Positions 7,220 to 16,886 of a stretch of 39,142 nucleotides of DNA are shown piece after piece (the stretch's first letter is position 1; each line of letters begins with the position of its first letter). Source of the DNA: Neisseria sp. (lineage in GTDB: Bacteria > Pseudomonadota > Gammaproteobacteria > Burkholderiales > Neisseriaceae). The notes under the pieces were generated by a model that was given only the letters and a program-made list of their open reading frames with translations, did not search any database and was not told where the DNA came from. A program made the translations under genes and the position numbers. The stretch is taken from the NCBI GenBank assembly GCA_030538415.1, contig JAUNTY010000027.1, positions 1 to 39,142 of the forward strand, given 5' to 3'.

Positions 7220-10200
7220 TTAAAGCCAGTCGGCCAAATCGGCAGTGTCGATATCCCACTGCCACACGCCGTTGCCGCTGCCGTCCAGCCCGCGCAGGAA
7301 GAGGTAGCGCACGCAAACCGTCGGCAGCGTTTGGCCGCGCAGGGCGAAATAACGGGCGGCGGCGATGGCGTAGATCAGCGCCTGCAGATAGTAATGGTGT
7401 TCGGCCATCGCTTCGTTCATGGCGTCGGTGTTGTAGTCGGCGGGGCTGTTGCCGAGGTGGTTGGATTTATAGTCGATGATGCACACGCGCCCGTCGGCAT
7501 CCTGGCAAATCATGTCGATAAAGCCGTTGAGATAACCGGCGACATCCTGAAAATCCAGCCATTGCGCGGCTTCGATGCAGGCGGCGGGCAGCGTGGATCG
7601 GGTTTGGGCAAACCATTGGCGCAACCGCTCGAGCCCGAAATCGTGCATGTGCAGGGTAAACGCCATTTCCGGCAGGCGGCGCGCGGCGGGTTGGTCGGCG
7701 AGGCTGTGGCCGCCGCTGAGGGAGGTGAGGCGGGTGTGGTCGAGCATGGCGGTGACAGCGGGCAGCCATTGCGCATCAAAGCCGTAACGTGCCAGCGTGG
7801 CGGCGACGGCTTGCTGTTGGCAGGCGGCGGGGCTGTTGAAGTCGAAATTTTCCAGCAACTCGTGCAGACACACGCCTGCGTGCGCACCGCGCGGGAAATG
7901 GTGGATGTCGTCGGTTGCGGATGATGCGGCGCTTTCAGACGGCCTTTCCGGAAAGGTGGCGGCTTCGGCGGGGTCGATGGCGGGTTGCAGCTCTTCGGCG
8001 CCGTCGTTTGGGGTTTTGGTGTGGCGGCTCAGGCCGGTGAAACTGGTGTGGCGGATAAAGGCAAACGGCCTGGCCGGAATGTCGGCAGCCTGATAGTGGC
8101 CGTCTGCGAGGCGTGCGGCGTGGCTGACGGCGCCGGCGGGTGCGGCTTCGACGAACGCAAAGGCAGGTGCGTGTTCGATAAAGCGCAGCCAGTTGCGGCG
8201 CAGCATGGCTTTTTCGCCTTCGGCCTTGGCGGTTTTTTTTTCGGCGGCATAGGCGGCTTCTGTTTCGCTGCGGCTGCTGCGGCTGCCGCCTTCGAGCAGA
8301 TAGGCGAAGGTGTTGGCGGCGGTGTGGTTGCAATGGGCGGCATAGAGGGTGAGCTGCTCTTCGGCGCGGGTGAGCGCCACATAAAGCAGGCGCAGGCGTT
8401 CGGCAGCTTCTTCGTCGGCCAGCTGCCCGAGGTCGGCTTCGTCAAGCTGCGCTTTGGCGAGCAGCTCGCTTCGGCCGCCCGCGCGGTGGAGAATCTGCCA
8501 GTTGTCGGGTTTGTTGTCGGGCGCATCCCACACAAACGGGCAGTAAACCAGCGGATATTGCAGGCCTTTGGCGGCATGCATGGTGACGATTTTCACCAGC
8601 GCTTCATCGCTTTCCAGCCGCAGCTGGTGCGCTTCGTTGCTGTGCCCTTGCGTGGCCGTCTGAATCTGCGCCAGCAGCCATTGGTGCAGCGAGGCGGGCG
8701 TGTGGCTTTGTTCGTCTTCTTCGGCGAGCTTTTCCAGAATCTGGTGGTAATTGGTGAGGCTGCGCTCGTTGGCGGCGGCCAGCAGGCGGGTTTCGATGCC
8801 GTGACGCGCGACAAACTGCTGCATGGCGGCGTAAAAACCGTGTTGACGCCATTGCGCGGCGGCGGCTTCGGCGGAGGCTATCCAGCCCGACAATGCGGCT
8901 TCGTCCTGATTGAGTGCGTAAAGTTCGGCGGCGCTTTGCTGAAACAGGACGCCGCCGAGCACAAAGCGCAACGGCTCGGTGCGCTGCGGTTGCAGCCAGA
9001 AGCCGATGAGGGCGGCCAGCGCGGCGGCTTCCGGCGTGGCAAACACCGATTCGCGCCGGAGCAGCACGCTTTGCACATGGCGTGCTTTCAATGCCTGCGC
9101 GACCAGGCTGCCTTCGTTGTGGGTGCGCACCAGCACGGCGATGTCGCCCGAACGCAGCGGCACGCCGCCGACGTTCAGACGACCTTGCGCTGCTTCGTTG
9201 AGTGCGGCGGCGATTTCGTCGGCGCAATATTCGGCGGCACGGCGGCGCAGGGCTTCCTTGTTCAAAATGGTGTCGTTATCGTCAATCCAGCGCACCCGTA
9301 TCGGCGTTTGTGGCGGCTCGAGGCGGCTGTCGGCGCGGGCGGCATGCACTTGGGGGTAGCCGATTTGCGGCAGCACAAACGGCCGTTGCTTCAGGCAAAA
9401 CAGGCTGCCGACGCCGTCTACCAGCGCGGCGTGGCTGCGGTAATTGGCGGTGAGGGTGTAGCGCTGGTCGGCATCGGCGGCAGCCTGCAGGTAGGCGTAA
9501 ATATCGGCGCCGCGAAAGCTGTAAATCGCCTGCTTGGGGTCGCCGACGAGAAACAGCGGATTGCCGCGCTCGATAAAGATGCGGCGGAAGATTTCGTATT
9601 GCAGCGGGTCGGTGTCTTGAAATTCGTCAATCAGGGCGACGCGCCAGTTGGCGGCGATGATGTCGGCCAGTTTGCCGCGCTGCGGGCTGCCGGTCAGCGC
9701 GTGGTAGACGTCGAGCAGCAGGTCGTCGTAGCTGCGCTCGCGGCGGGATTTTTTCTGCTCGGCCAGCGCCGCTTCGAGATAGGCCAGAAAATCCAGCTGC
9801 AAGGTAATCAACGCGTCGGCTTCGGCGGCGGTCAGCGCGGCGAGATCGCGGCCGAGGTCGGCGAGGCTTTGCAGTTTGGCAAAAGCGGCCGAGTCGGGGC
9901 TTTGGCCTTTTTTCAACTTGGCTGCCAATTCGGCGGCGGCGAATTTGGCCAAACGGTTTTCCGGGTTGTCGGGCAGGCGGCCTGCATCGGCCGCGGCCTG
10001 CAATTCGGCGAATAAAGGCTCGAAAGTGGTTTTGCGGTAGCTGTTGCCGTTGAGCGCGGGGTGGATCTGCCAAAAAGTTTCGGCCAAATCGGACAGTTTG
10101 GGGATCAGACTTTGCCAGTTTTGCTGCACATCCTGTTGCGCCTGCGGCAAATCGGTTTGAGGCCGTCTGAAATGCAGATAGGGGCGGCTGAGAAAAGGCC

Positions 10201-10852
10201 GCATTTCCGCCAGCACGGCCGCCGGAGTGAGCTTGTGTTTGAACACCAGCCGCGCTTTTTGCTCATCGCCCGCTACCTGCGTGCGCCAGAAATCCTGCGC
10301 GGGCGTGAGCAGGCGGCCGTCGTTGTCGTCGGTCAGCTCGGTGTCGAACGGCACTTGGCAGAGAAAGGCATAATCGCGCAACAGCCGCTGACAGAAGCCG
10401 TGGATGGTGAAAATCGCCGCATTGTCGAAATCGCCGATGGCGGCCTTGAGGCGCACAATCAGCCGCGGCAGGCTTTCGGCGGCAAGGGCTTGGGCGAGCA
10501 GGGCGAAGATAAAGGCATCGGGCGCGGGTTTGCCGCTGTGTTGTCGGAACAGGGCTGCCAGCGCATCGGCATCGAAGGGGTGCGCCCAGGTTTCAGACGG
10601 CATGGGCTCGAATTCGAGCAACACGCCGAGCGCATCGTCCAAACGCGCGCGCAAACGGTTTTTCAGCTCCGCCGTCGCTGCTTTGGTAAAGGTGACCACC
10701 AATACCGCTTCGACCGGCAGTTTTTCCAACACAATCAGGCGGGTAAACAGCGCGGCGATGCCGTAGGTTTTGCCGGTGCCGGCGGAGGCTTCGATGAGGT
10801 TGGTGCCGCTGATGGCGATGGTGAGCGGATTGAAGGGCTGGGCTGGGGTCAT
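7220..10852 (-). CDS. recB: RecBCD exonuclease V beta subunit RecB
   Basis: A 3'-5' helicase and nuclease subunit of RecBCD, which resects double-strand breaks and loads RecA. The 1210-residue protein has Walker A ASAGTGKT (22-29), helicase motif Ia [15 protein letters not shown], Walker B DEFQDTDP (409-416), [19 protein letters not shown], and late helicase motifs [11 protein letters not shown] and [14 protein letters not shown]. The C-terminal nuclease domain has IIDYKSN near 1127 and QALIYA near 1157. Length is typical. Neither recC nor recD adjoins it. A TATAAT at 10885-10890 (minus sense) lies 32 bp upstream of the start, but with no convincing -35 box or ribosome site. Several uptake sequences lie inside the coding region. 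Confidence 0.95.
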   Translation of the reverse strand: MTPAQPFNPLTIAISGTNLIEASAGTGKTYGIAALFTRLIVLEKLPVEAVLVVTFTKAATAELKNRLRARLDDALGVLLEFEPMPSETWAHPFDADALAALFRQHSGKPAPDAFIFALLAQALAAESLPRLIVRLKAAIGDFDNAAIFTIHGFCQRLLRDYAFLCQVPFDTELTDDNDGRLLTPAQDFWRTQVAGDEQKARLVFKHKLTPAAVLAEMRPFLSRPYLHFRRPQTDLPQAQQDVQQNWQSLIPKLSDLAETFWQIHPALNGNSYRKTTFEPLFAELQAAADAGRLPDNPENRLAKFAAAELAAKLKKGQSPDSAAFAKLQSLADLGRDLAALTAAEADALITLQLDFLAYLEAALAEQKKSRRERSYDDLLLDVYHALTGSPQRGKLADIIAANWRVALIDEFQDTDPLQYEIFRRIFIERGNPLFLVGDPKQAIYSFRGADIYAYLQAAADADQRYTLTANYRSHAALVDGVGSLFCLKQRPFVLPQIGYPQVHAARADSRLEPPQTPIRVRWIDDNDTILNKEALRRRAAEYCADEIAAALNEAAQGRLNVGGVPLRSGDIAVLVRTHNEGSLVAQALKARHVQSVLLRRESVFATPEAAALAALIGFWLQPQRTEPLRFVLGGVLFQQSAAELYALNQDEAALSGWIASAEAAAAQWRQHGFYAAMQQFVARHGIETRLLAAANERSLTNYHQILEKLAEEDEQSHTPASLHQWLLAQIQTATQGHSNEAHQLRLESDEALVKIVTMHAAKGLQYPLVYCPFVWDAPDNKPDNWQILHRAGGRSELLAKAQLDEADLGQLADEEAAERLRLLYVALTRAEEQLTLYAAHCNHTAANTFAYLLEGGSRSSRSETEAAYAAEKKTAKAEGEKAMLRRNWLRFIEHAPAFAFVEAAPAGAVSHAARLADGHYQAADIPARPFAFIRHTSFTGLSRHTKTPNDGAEELQPAIDPAEAATFPERPSESAASSATDDIHHFPRGAHAGVCLHELLENFDFNSPAACQQQAVAATLARYGFDAQWLPAVTAMLDHTRLTSLSGGHSLADQPAARRLPEMAFTLHMHDFGLERLRQWFAQTRSTLPAACIEAAQWLDFQDVAGYLNGFIDMICQDADGRVCIIDYKSNHLGNSPADYNTDAMNEAMAEHHYYLQALIYAIAAARYFALRGQTLPTVCVRYLFLRGLDGSGNGVWQWDIDTADLADWL

Positions 10853-11373
10853 GATGCGGTTTGGCCGGTGGGAACGATGCGGGGATTATAGCGCAAAGGG
10901 TTTGTGGAATGGATGCCGTCTGAAAAACAGGTTTCAGACGGTATCGGCTATGGGGCGTTTGGGATGGATGCCGACCTGCGTCGGCATGACGGGGTTTTGT
11001 TGCTGCGCGGTTGTGTGTGTTGTTTGGCGCTTCAGACGGCCTCAATTACAGGCAGATAGGGAATCCGCCCCTTACAAGCGCTTCAGACGGCATTTGGCAA
11101 ATTCGCGGGCAGAGCCCACGCTACGGCTGTTGTTTGCCATTTTGGAAATATTTGGATGCCGTCTGAAAATCAAACGGCGGGCGGATATGGAATCCGCCCC
11201 TACAAACGTTTCAGACGGCATCGGGCTGGGTTCAGGCGGCGTGGACTAAGCCCACGATACAAACTTCGTGGCCGTTTCGGGAATGGTGGATGCCGTCTGA
11301 AAACAAAACGCTTGCGGTTTCAGACGGCCTTATATATAAATGACCGCTATTCGGGAAAATTAAAGAACAAATC
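10853..11373. other. Gap of clustered ATGCCGTCTGAA uptake sequences
   Basis: I see no gene here. The gap holds many uptake sequences: ATGCCGTCTGAA (either strand) near 10914, 11087, 11155, 11213 and 11289, one variant near 10935, and AGGCCGTCTGAA near 11030 and 11320. A unit reading ...GAATCCGCCCCT(T)ACAA(A/G)CG followed by TTCAGACGGCAT occurs twice, near 11058 and 11190. The GGGCAGAGCCCACGCTAC repeat occurs at about 11104. The pair at 11290-11330 may end transcription coming from the left. Confidence 0.6.
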
Positions 11374-12606
11374 ATGCAGACGATGGAAACCCACCCCAAC
11401 ACGCGCCGTTTGTGGCTGATTGTGTTGGCGGCGGCAGCGGTGTTGATGATTACGATGGGCATACGGATGTCGCTGGGGCTGTTTGTGCAGCCGATGGTGC
11501 GCGACACGGCCTTGAGCATCACCGGCATCAGTTTTGCCATGGCGGTGACGCAGTTGATGTGGGGCGTGTCGCAACCGATTACCGGCGCGCTGGCCGACCG
11601 CTACGGCGCGTGGCCGGTGTTGTGGAGCGGCACGCTGCTGCTGGCTTTGGGTTGCGCACTCGTGCCGCTCTTGCCGACCACTTGGGGTTTGACGCTGACG
11701 CTGGGGGTGATGGTGGCGTTTGGCGCGGGCGCGGGCAGTTTTTCGATTCTGATGAGTCAGGTGGCGAATAAACTGCCGCTGAAAATGCGCGGCACGGCTT
11801 CGGGGATGGTGAACGCGGGAGGCTCGTTCGGGCAGTTTGTATTCGCGCCCTTGGTGCAGGGCTTGATTTTTCTGCCGATGGCGGGCTGGCGCGGGGCGAT
11901 GTATGCGCTGGCGGTGATCAGCTTGCTGGTGTTGCCGATTGCCCGCTGGCTGACCCGAGGCGATGTCAAACCGCAAGCCACTGCGGTTCAAACCGCCGCG
12001 CCGACGCAGACGTTGCGGCAGGCGGTGAAGCAGGCGTTTGGCGACCGCAGCTATATTCTGCTGCATTTGGGCTTTTTTACCTGCGGTTTCCACATCGCTT
12101 TTCTGGTAACCCACCTGCCCACCGAAGTGGCGATGTGCGGACTGCCGCCGAGCGTGGCCTCATGGTCGCTGGCGATTATCGGCATTTCGAACGTGGTCGG
12201 CAGCCTTGCGGTCGGCTGGGGTGTCGGCCGCTGGCGCAGCAAATACATCTTGTTTTGGATGTATGCCTCGCGCGTGGCCTTGATTGCGCTGTATCTGCTG
12301 TCGCCGCGTACCGACATCAATTTCTACCTTTTTGCCGCAGGGCTGGGGCTGACTTGGCTGGCTACCGTGCCGCCGACCGCAGCGATTGTCGGCAAACTCT
12401 TCGGCGTGCGCTATCTGGCGACTTTGTTCGGCCTCACTTTGCTGTCGCACCAGATTGGTGCTTTTTTCGGCGCTTACCTCGGCGGCTGGGCGATTAGCGC
12501 GTTTGGAGATTACGGCTGGATGTGGTATGCGGATATGGTTTTGGCGGGTGCGGCGGCTTTGTTGAATCTGCCGATACGGGAAGAGAAAGTGCGCCGCGCG
12601 GGATAA
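11374..12606 (+). CDS. Major facilitator superfamily transporter
   Basis: A 410-residue, 12-helix carrier. The helix 2-3 loop carries the MFS motif as ALADRYGAWPVL near residue 70, and the second half has a related loop after GSLAVGWGVGRWRSKYIL. AFGAGAGSFSILMSQVANKL and GGSFGQFVFAPLVQG resemble the OxlT/monocarboxylate-type and related anion-proton families, but the substrate cannot be assigned. The start is uncertain: ATG at 11374 or the in-frame ATG at 11383, both with weak ribosome sites (AAAGAAC). It is monocistronic, convergent with the RDD gene, and ends at a shared hairpin. Confidence 0.85.
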   Translation: MQTMETHPNTRRLWLIVLAAAAVLMITMGIRMSLGLFVQPMVRDTALSITGISFAMAVTQLMWGVSQPITGALADRYGAWPVLWSGTLLLALGCALVPLLPTTWGLTLTLGVMVAFGAGAGSFSILMSQVANKLPLKMRGTASGMVNAGGSFGQFVFAPLVQGLIFLPMAGWRGAMYALAVISLLVLPIARWLTRGDVKPQATAVQTAAPTQTLRQAVKQAFGDRSYILLHLGFFTCGFHIAFLVTHLPTEVAMCGLPPSVASWSLAIIGISNVVGSLAVGWGVGRWRSKYILFWMYASRVALIALYLLSPRTDINFYLFAAGLGLTWLATVPPTAAIVGKLFGVRYLATLFGLTLLSHQIGAFFGAYLGGWAISAFGDYGWMWYADMVLAGAAALLNLPIREEKVRRAG

Positions 12607-12653
12607 AGGAGCCGCTGGATATTTGCAAGGAAAAAGGCATTTTGCCAAGATTT

Positions 12654-12683
12654 CAGGCCGTCTGAAAGGATTCAGACGGCCTG
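12654..12683. terminator. Uptake-sequence hairpin between MFS and RDD genes
   Basis: CAGGCCGTCTGAA and TTCAGACGGCCTG form a 13-bp stem around AGGA, between convergent genes. Just before it, 12617-12650 (GGATATTTGCAAGGAAAAAG...) looks like a decayed right end of the MITE-like repeat also seen at 8-51. Confidence 0.75.
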
Positions 12684-12710
12684 TGTTGTGTAGGGGGGAA
12701 TGGCGGTTTT

Positions 12711-13226
12711 CTACGGTTTTTTCTGCAAGTCCACCAGCCGTGTTCCGGCCAGATAGTCATATAAAAACTGGCGGTCACGGTTGAAAAAGGCAAAGCCCCA
12801 CGGCAGTATCCACCAAATCAGCGCCATGCCGAATGCGCTGCGCGGGGGCAGGGCGGGCAGTTGGCGCAGGCCGATGTAGGCCAGTAGCGGCACAAGCACC
12901 ACCAACACGCAGGCCCACATAAAACGCAGGCGCAATTGCGGCAGCGGCGGGCGGGTGTCGCGCGCGTCGGCCAGGCCGATTTTCCACACCCGCATCGGCA
13001 GCGTCTGCCCTTCGCGCATCCAGTTGAGTTTGAAATACAGCCACCATGCGCCAATCAGAATCAGCGTGACGGCAAAGCTGGAAAGCAGCGGGGATATGCT
13101 GTTGGCTACGGTGGCGACAATGCCTGCCAACAGCGCGGCAACGGCGGTGACGGCGCCGATCAGCAGCGCTTCATACAGCAGCGCGGCCAGGCGGCGTTTG
13201 AGGGGGGCGGGCGGAAGGGTTTGCAT
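12711..13226 (-). CDS. RDD-family membrane protein
   Basis: A 171-residue inner-membrane protein with an RDD-type layout: LKRRLAALLYEALLIGAV at the N-terminus (the R and acidic positions of the first helix), further hydrophobic segments near 40-70 and 105-125, and an FNRDRQFLYDYLAGTRLV ending typical of the family. Some RDD proteins have been proposed to be transporters, but the role of most, including this one, is unknown. The ATG at 13226 (MQTLPPAPLKRR) places the first helix normally; an ATG at 13268 adds 14 residues without a better ribosome site. It lies downstream of miaA in the same direction, 124 bp away. Confidence 0.82.
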   Translation of the reverse strand: MQTLPPAPLKRRLAALLYEALLIGAVTAVAALLAGIVATVANSISPLLSSFAVTLILIGAWWLYFKLNWMREGQTLPMRVWKIGLADARDTRPPLPQLRLRFMWACVLVVLVPLLAYIGLRQLPALPPRSAFGMALIWWILPWGFAFFNRDRQFLYDYLAGTRLVDLQKKP

Positions 13227-13349
13227 GGCGGCTCGGAAGGTGGAGGAAGGGGGTATTTTATACGGCATTGGCTACAGATGCATACTATATAACGTGCGAT
13301 ACGGAATGGATTTTGCCATGTTTTCAGACGGCCTGCGGCTATAGGTTGC

Positions 13350-14294
13350 TTATGCCCCGAAATGCCTGCGCGCCAGTTGCAAGGCCGTCTGAACGTAGGC
13401 GCTGTCGGCATAGGGGTCGAGGCTGTGCGCCAGCGGGATTTTGCGCAGCCAGGTGAGCTGGCGTTTGGCGAGCTGGCGGGTGGCGGCGGTGCCTTTTGCC
13501 ACAAAAGTATCGTAATCGGTCGCTCCGGCGAGATAATCCCAGGCCTGGCGGTAGCCGACGCAGCGCATCGACGGCATCTCGGGCGTGAGCGCGGGGTAGT
13601 CGGCCTGCAATTGCGCCACTTCGTCGATAAAGCCCGCTTCCAGCATGCCGTGGAAGCGCTGCGCGATTTGCGCGTGCAGCAGCGTGCGTTGTTCGGGAAT
13701 CAGCGCGATGGTGCACAAATCCAGCGGCGGTGTGTGGCTTTGTTGCGCGGCAAAATGGGCGCTTAAAGGCTTGCCCGTCAATATGAACACCTCCAGCGCG
13801 CGCTCGATGCGCTGGCTGTCTGCGGGCTCGAGCCGCGCGGCGGTGGCCGGGTCGACGGTTTGCAGGCGTGCGTACAAGTGCGCCAAACCGTGTGCCGCTT
13901 TTTCGGCCTGCAAAGCGGCGCGGGTAGCGGCATCGGCTTCAGGCAAGTCGTTGAGCCCGGCGGTGAGGGCGTGGAAATACATCATGGTGCCGCCGACAAT
14001 CAGCGGCAGCCTGCCGCGCGCATGGATTTCACCAACCAGCCGCACGCAGTCGGCCACAAACTCGGCGGCGCTGTAGCTTTGCAGCGGCGAGATGATGTCG
14101 ATCAAGTGATGCGGCACGGCCGCTTGCTCGGCGGCACTCGGTTTGGCGGTGCCGATGTCCATGCCGCGGTAGACCAGCGCGGAATCAAGGCTGATGATTT
14201 CTGCGGGCAACCCGGCGGCGATGGCCAGCGCGAGGCCGGTTTTGCCGCTGGCGGTGGGGCCGAGCAGGGCGAGGGCTTTGGGATGAGGGGGCAT
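13350..14294 (-). CDS. miaA: tRNA dimethylallyltransferase MiaA
   Basis: It transfers a dimethylallyl group to N6 of A37 in tRNAs reading codons that begin with U, the first step towards ms2i6A. The 314 residues include the P-loop GPTASGKT (12-19), the substrate segment [19 protein letters not shown] with the catalytic Asp, [20 protein letters not shown], and the C-terminal [11 protein letters not shown] and [13 protein letters not shown] motifs. Length is normal. In many proteobacteria miaA neighbours hfq or mutL; here it stands alone, facing away from the CsgG-like cluster across a 545-bp gap. Confidence 0.95.
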   Translation of the reverse strand: MPPHPKALALLGPTASGKTGLALAIAAGLPAEIISLDSALVYRGMDIGTAKPSAAEQAAVPHHLIDIISPLQSYSAAEFVADCVRLVGEIHARGRLPLIVGGTMMYFHALTAGLNDLPEADAATRAALQAEKAAHGLAHLYARLQTVDPATAARLEPADSQRIERALEVFILTGKPLSAHFAAQQSHTPPLDLCTIALIPEQRTLLHAQIAQRFHGMLEAGFIDEVAQLQADYPALTPEMPSMRCVGYRQAWDYLAGATDYDTFVAKGTAATRQLAKRQLTWLRKIPLAHSLDPYADSAYVQTALQLARRHFGA

Positions 14295-14839
14295 GGGTTT
14301 CAGACGGCCTGAACAAACAAGCGGATATTATATCGTGAAACCGCTATAAAACCGATACGGGACGGCGGGCGGAAGGCAATGCCGCACCGTTATGTGCTCA
14401 TTGATGATGAATTGCCATCATCGACTAGGGCTTCCCCGAAATCCGTTCCGCCATCATTTTATTTCACGTTTTTTCGGTAACATTCCGCCCGATTGTTTTC
14501 TGTAAAGATTATTGGCAAAACAAGGCTCAAGGCCGTCTGAAAGAATATTTCCATAATTAATGAATTTTTCCGAATATTCATTGTTGCTAAAATTTTTTTG
14601 AACTTCTTTTCAATCCTTCACTCCCATCAACAGAAAACGAATGCCGCATTATCTTAATCCGGATTGGTTAATTACCTGATTATTCATAACAAGCGGTAAA
14701 GTTTTCTACGGTTGCGCAACCGGATACGGGTTCTACAGTCTCGCTTCAATCGTGTGTCGTTTGTTTCAAGCAATGCTCTTGATTTTGTTTGAAATAAAAC
14801 GGTCATCATTCTTTTTGAATTGCAAGAAAGGTTTGAATC
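14295..14839. promoter_or_regulatory. AT-rich gap with palindromes before the CsgG-like cluster
   Basis: No gene is visible. The stretch from 14440 is much richer in A+T than its surroundings. It contains a GAATATT/AATATTC inverted pair (14543-14549, 14573-14579), an uptake sequence near 14530, and a perfect 14-bp palindrome CGGTTGCGCAACCG at 14709-14722, which could be an operator. A GATGATG/CATCATC inverted pair lies near 14404-14423. No promoter boxes are convincing. Its size and composition suggest a regulated promoter for the four-gene cluster downstream. Confidence 0.4.
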
Positions 14840-15187
14840 ATGAAAAAGCGTTCTATTTCTTTGTTTTTGGGTTTGATGTTGGCTGCTGCGGGTGCGCAGG
14901 CCGGCGGTTTGGGTGATGCCATCGACGTACTGAAGGCTGCAGGTAACACAAAAGGCTCAATTACTTTCGGCTCCATCACGGGTAAGTCTAAAATTGATGC
15001 AGATGCAGAGGCGCAAGGCAAAGGTTCCGAAGCCATGGCCGGTGGTGTGATTTCCGCCACGCCGAGCGGTCAGGATGGAATCAATGCCAAAGTGACCATC
15101 GGTGTTATCGACAACTCCGCCATCAAAGCCAAAGCCAAAGCCAGCGACGGCGGCAGCGCCTATGCAGGCGGCGTTATCAGCAAATAA
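14840..15187 (+). CDS. Small secreted repeat protein of a CsgG-like cluster
   Basis: The 115-residue product has a clear Sec signal, MKKRSISLFLGLMLAAAGAQA, with likely cleavage before GGLGDA. The mature part contains two imperfect copies of one module. Residues 41-72 (ITFGSITGKSKIDADAEAQG, then AGGVIS) match residues 84-114 (KVTIGVIDNSAIKAKAKASD, then AGGVIS). Each alternates hydrophobic and charged residues, then a Gly/Ser turn, as in beta-solenoid or amyloid repeats. It has no cysteines. AAGAAAGG precedes the ATG. It is the first gene of the + strand cluster, 153 bp before the next. I infer an exported building block; no named family is recognised. Confidence 0.75.
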   Translation: MKKRSISLFLGLMLAAAGAQAGGLGDAIDVLKAAGNTKGSITFGSITGKSKIDADAEAQGKGSEAMAGGVISATPSGQDGINAKVTIGVIDNSAIKAKAKASDGGSAYAGGVISK

Positions 15188-15340
15188 TCTTTCAAACGGC
15201 TTCCGGCATCTGCCGCAGCCGCTCTGTTGAACCCATCCGAAATACGTTGCAGGCCGGTTCAGGTCTGCCTCTGCCCGGCTTGCCGCGTATTTTTGCAAGG
15301 GTTCGATAACATCTTTTTTCCGTTTCCCAGGAGCAATATC

Positions 15341-15931
15341 ATGAGTATGCATCTGCGACGCAAACTGGCTTTGGGCGCTTTAGGCAGCGTGTTGCTGGCC
15401 ACCGCCTACACCGCCACATCCGCACCCAACCCCGTCACCGACAAAGGCTCGGTCAGCCAAAAAGCCAGCGTGACCGACAAACACCAGAAGCTCAACACCG
15501 AACAGGTGAAAATCAACGGCCTGCAGGGCGGTAAAATCACCACCAGCGGCAACAAAATCATCGTGCAAGGCGGCACCATCGTTTCCAGGGCGGGCGACAA
15601 AGAGCCGGCCATCCGCATCGAAAACCCGAAAAACAAGCAGATTCTGATTCAAAACACGCGCGTGATTTCAGACGGCGTGACCCAAAACAACAAAAACGGC
15701 AGCGCGGGCATCGTGGTGATTGAAAACAGTCAGAAACAGGGCAACAGCCATTCGCGCGTGCAAATCGACAATGTGCGCGTCGATGCGCGCAACAGCACCA
15801 TCCGCGCCCAATCGAGCAGCGGCGGCAGCGCCTGCGCAGGTGTGGTGTGCACCGGCTTTGACGATGACGACGACAGCAACATGATTGTCAACATCCGCGG
15901 CAACAATACCTTTGAGGCCGTATCCAAATGA
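15341..15931 (+). CDS. Secreted beta-repeat protein of a CsgG-like cluster
   Basis: 196 residues with a signal peptide (RRKLALGALGSVLLATAYTA, likely cut after TSA). The mature part is built of strand-turn modules near 73-94, 102-129 and 141-169, each with an I-x-N/G-x-x-I/V strand and a Gly/Ser turn leading to I/V-x-I-E-N. The last module, with NSTIRA and GGSACAGVV, matches NSAIKAKAKA and GGSAYAGGV of the preceding small protein. Two cysteines (C165, C170) are close together, followed by five aspartates (FDDDDD). CAGGAGCAAT precedes the ATG at 15341; 15347 is also possible. The stop overlaps the next start (ATGA), implying translational coupling. Probably a substrate or anchor of the channel. 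Confidence 0.75.
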   Translation: MSMHLRRKLALGALGSVLLATAYTATSAPNPVTDKGSVSQKASVTDKHQKLNTEQVKINGLQGGKITTSGNKIIVQGGTIVSRAGDKEPAIRIENPKNKQILIQNTRVISDGVTQNNKNGSAGIVVIENSQKQGNSHSRVQIDNVRVDARNSTIRAQSSSGGSACAGVVCTGFDDDDDSNMIVNIRGNNTFEAVSK

Positions 15932-16878
15932 CGACACGCACTATCCTGAAAACCCTTACCCTCTGCGGCGCTCTGTTTGCGCTGAGCGCCTGCAGCACGG
16001 CCACGCTACAGGCCACGCGTGCGCATTATGCCTCTGAAGGCAGCCGCAGCAAAACACAGAAAGTGGCCGATGCGCGGGCGCAGCAAATCAGCGACGGCAG
16101 CACGTTTTACGGCAAGAAGCTGCAATGTTTGAGCGATTTGCACAAAGACTTTTTCCTCGCGCAGCGCGAAGCTCTGCTCAAATCGGGCGAAGTCAAAGGC
16201 GACGGCTGGTTCCGCATGGCGGTGGCGCCGATTCGCGACAAAACCGGCAAAGTGTTCGACCTCAATTCCACCGTATTGTCGGACATGGTGATGGATTCGC
16301 TGGCGCACTTCAAATATTTCGACGTGGTGGAAACCCCGCTCTATCCCGACGGGCTGACCGACTCGCGCAATAATTTTCTTGACCCGCGCTACGTGATGCC
16401 CAACGGCATCATCCAGAATTTTTCCTCCACCATGACCACGCTGCAACACCTGCCGGTGGGCACGATTTTTCCGTCCAACTACTACATCAGCGGCGCGGTA
16501 ACCCAATACGACGAAACCAACGTGTTGCCGACCAATAAAGACATCGGCATCGACATCTACCAATACCAGTTTTCGCACAACACCCAGGCCATCACCGCCA
16601 CCGTCAACCTGCGCCTGATTGACTCGTGGACCGGCGCGGTGGTGCGCATGCCCGAGAGCAACGATTTGGCCAGCGTCAGCATGACCAACACGTTCTACAC
16701 CATCAAAACCGGCAACAATTTCTTCCGCCTCATCGGCACCAAAGATTATGGCATTGACTATACGGTAGAAGTGGGCGACCCCAAAACCGCCGCCGTGAAA
16801 GAAATGGTCGACAAAGGCGTGTATGAGCTGCTGGAAAAATTCCTGCGCCCGTATCAGGTGCGTGAGCAAGGCTGCTAG
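15928..16878 (+). CDS. CsgG/HfaB-like outer-membrane lipoprotein
   Basis: 316 residues with signal and lipobox LSAC (Cys22). The layout follows CsgG, which forms a nonameric outer-membrane channel for curli subunits. A first strand FRMAVAPIRDKTGKVFDL recalls the CsgG strand with DETGQ; LSDMVMDSLAHFKYFDVVE and a DPR motif follow. Then come NYYISGAVTQYDETN (CsgG: IMVEGSIIGYESN), NTQAITATVNLRLIDSWTGA (CsgG: AVNLRVVNVSTGE) and a C-terminal helix VKEMVDKGVYELLEKF. These similarities are by eye from memory; identity is low. It is longer than CsgG (277) because of insertions and an N-terminal stretch. Its start overlaps the preceding stop by 4 bp, and the next gene begins 8 bp on. The family assignment is likely; the secretion role is inferred. 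Confidence 0.7.
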   Translation: MTTRTILKTLTLCGALFALSACSTATLQATRAHYASEGSRSKTQKVADARAQQISDGSTFYGKKLQCLSDLHKDFFLAQREALLKSGEVKGDGWFRMAVAPIRDKTGKVFDLNSTVLSDMVMDSLAHFKYFDVVETPLYPDGLTDSRNNFLDPRYVMPNGIIQNFSSTMTTLQHLPVGTIFPSNYYISGAVTQYDETNVLPTNKDIGIDIYQYQFSHNTQAITATVNLRLIDSWTGAVVRMPESNDLASVSMTNTFYTIKTGNNFFRLIGTKDYGIDYTVEVGDPKTAAVKEMVDKGVYELLEKFLRPYQVREQGC

Positions 16879-16886
16879 GAGGCAAT

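Noticed and set aside
7985-10015. A 676-codon open frame on the + strand opposite recB
   Set aside because: Low-complexity Gly/Ala/Phe-rich translation typical of the antisense of GC-rich coding DNA; recB on the other strand has full motif support.
15928-16878. Equating the CsgG-like lipoprotein with the known meningococcal CsgG/GNA1162 lipoprotein cluster
   Set aside because: Its neighbours are small repeat proteins and a coiled-coil protein rather than the DUF799 and DUF4810 lipoproteins I recall from that cluster, so I treat it as a separate locus.
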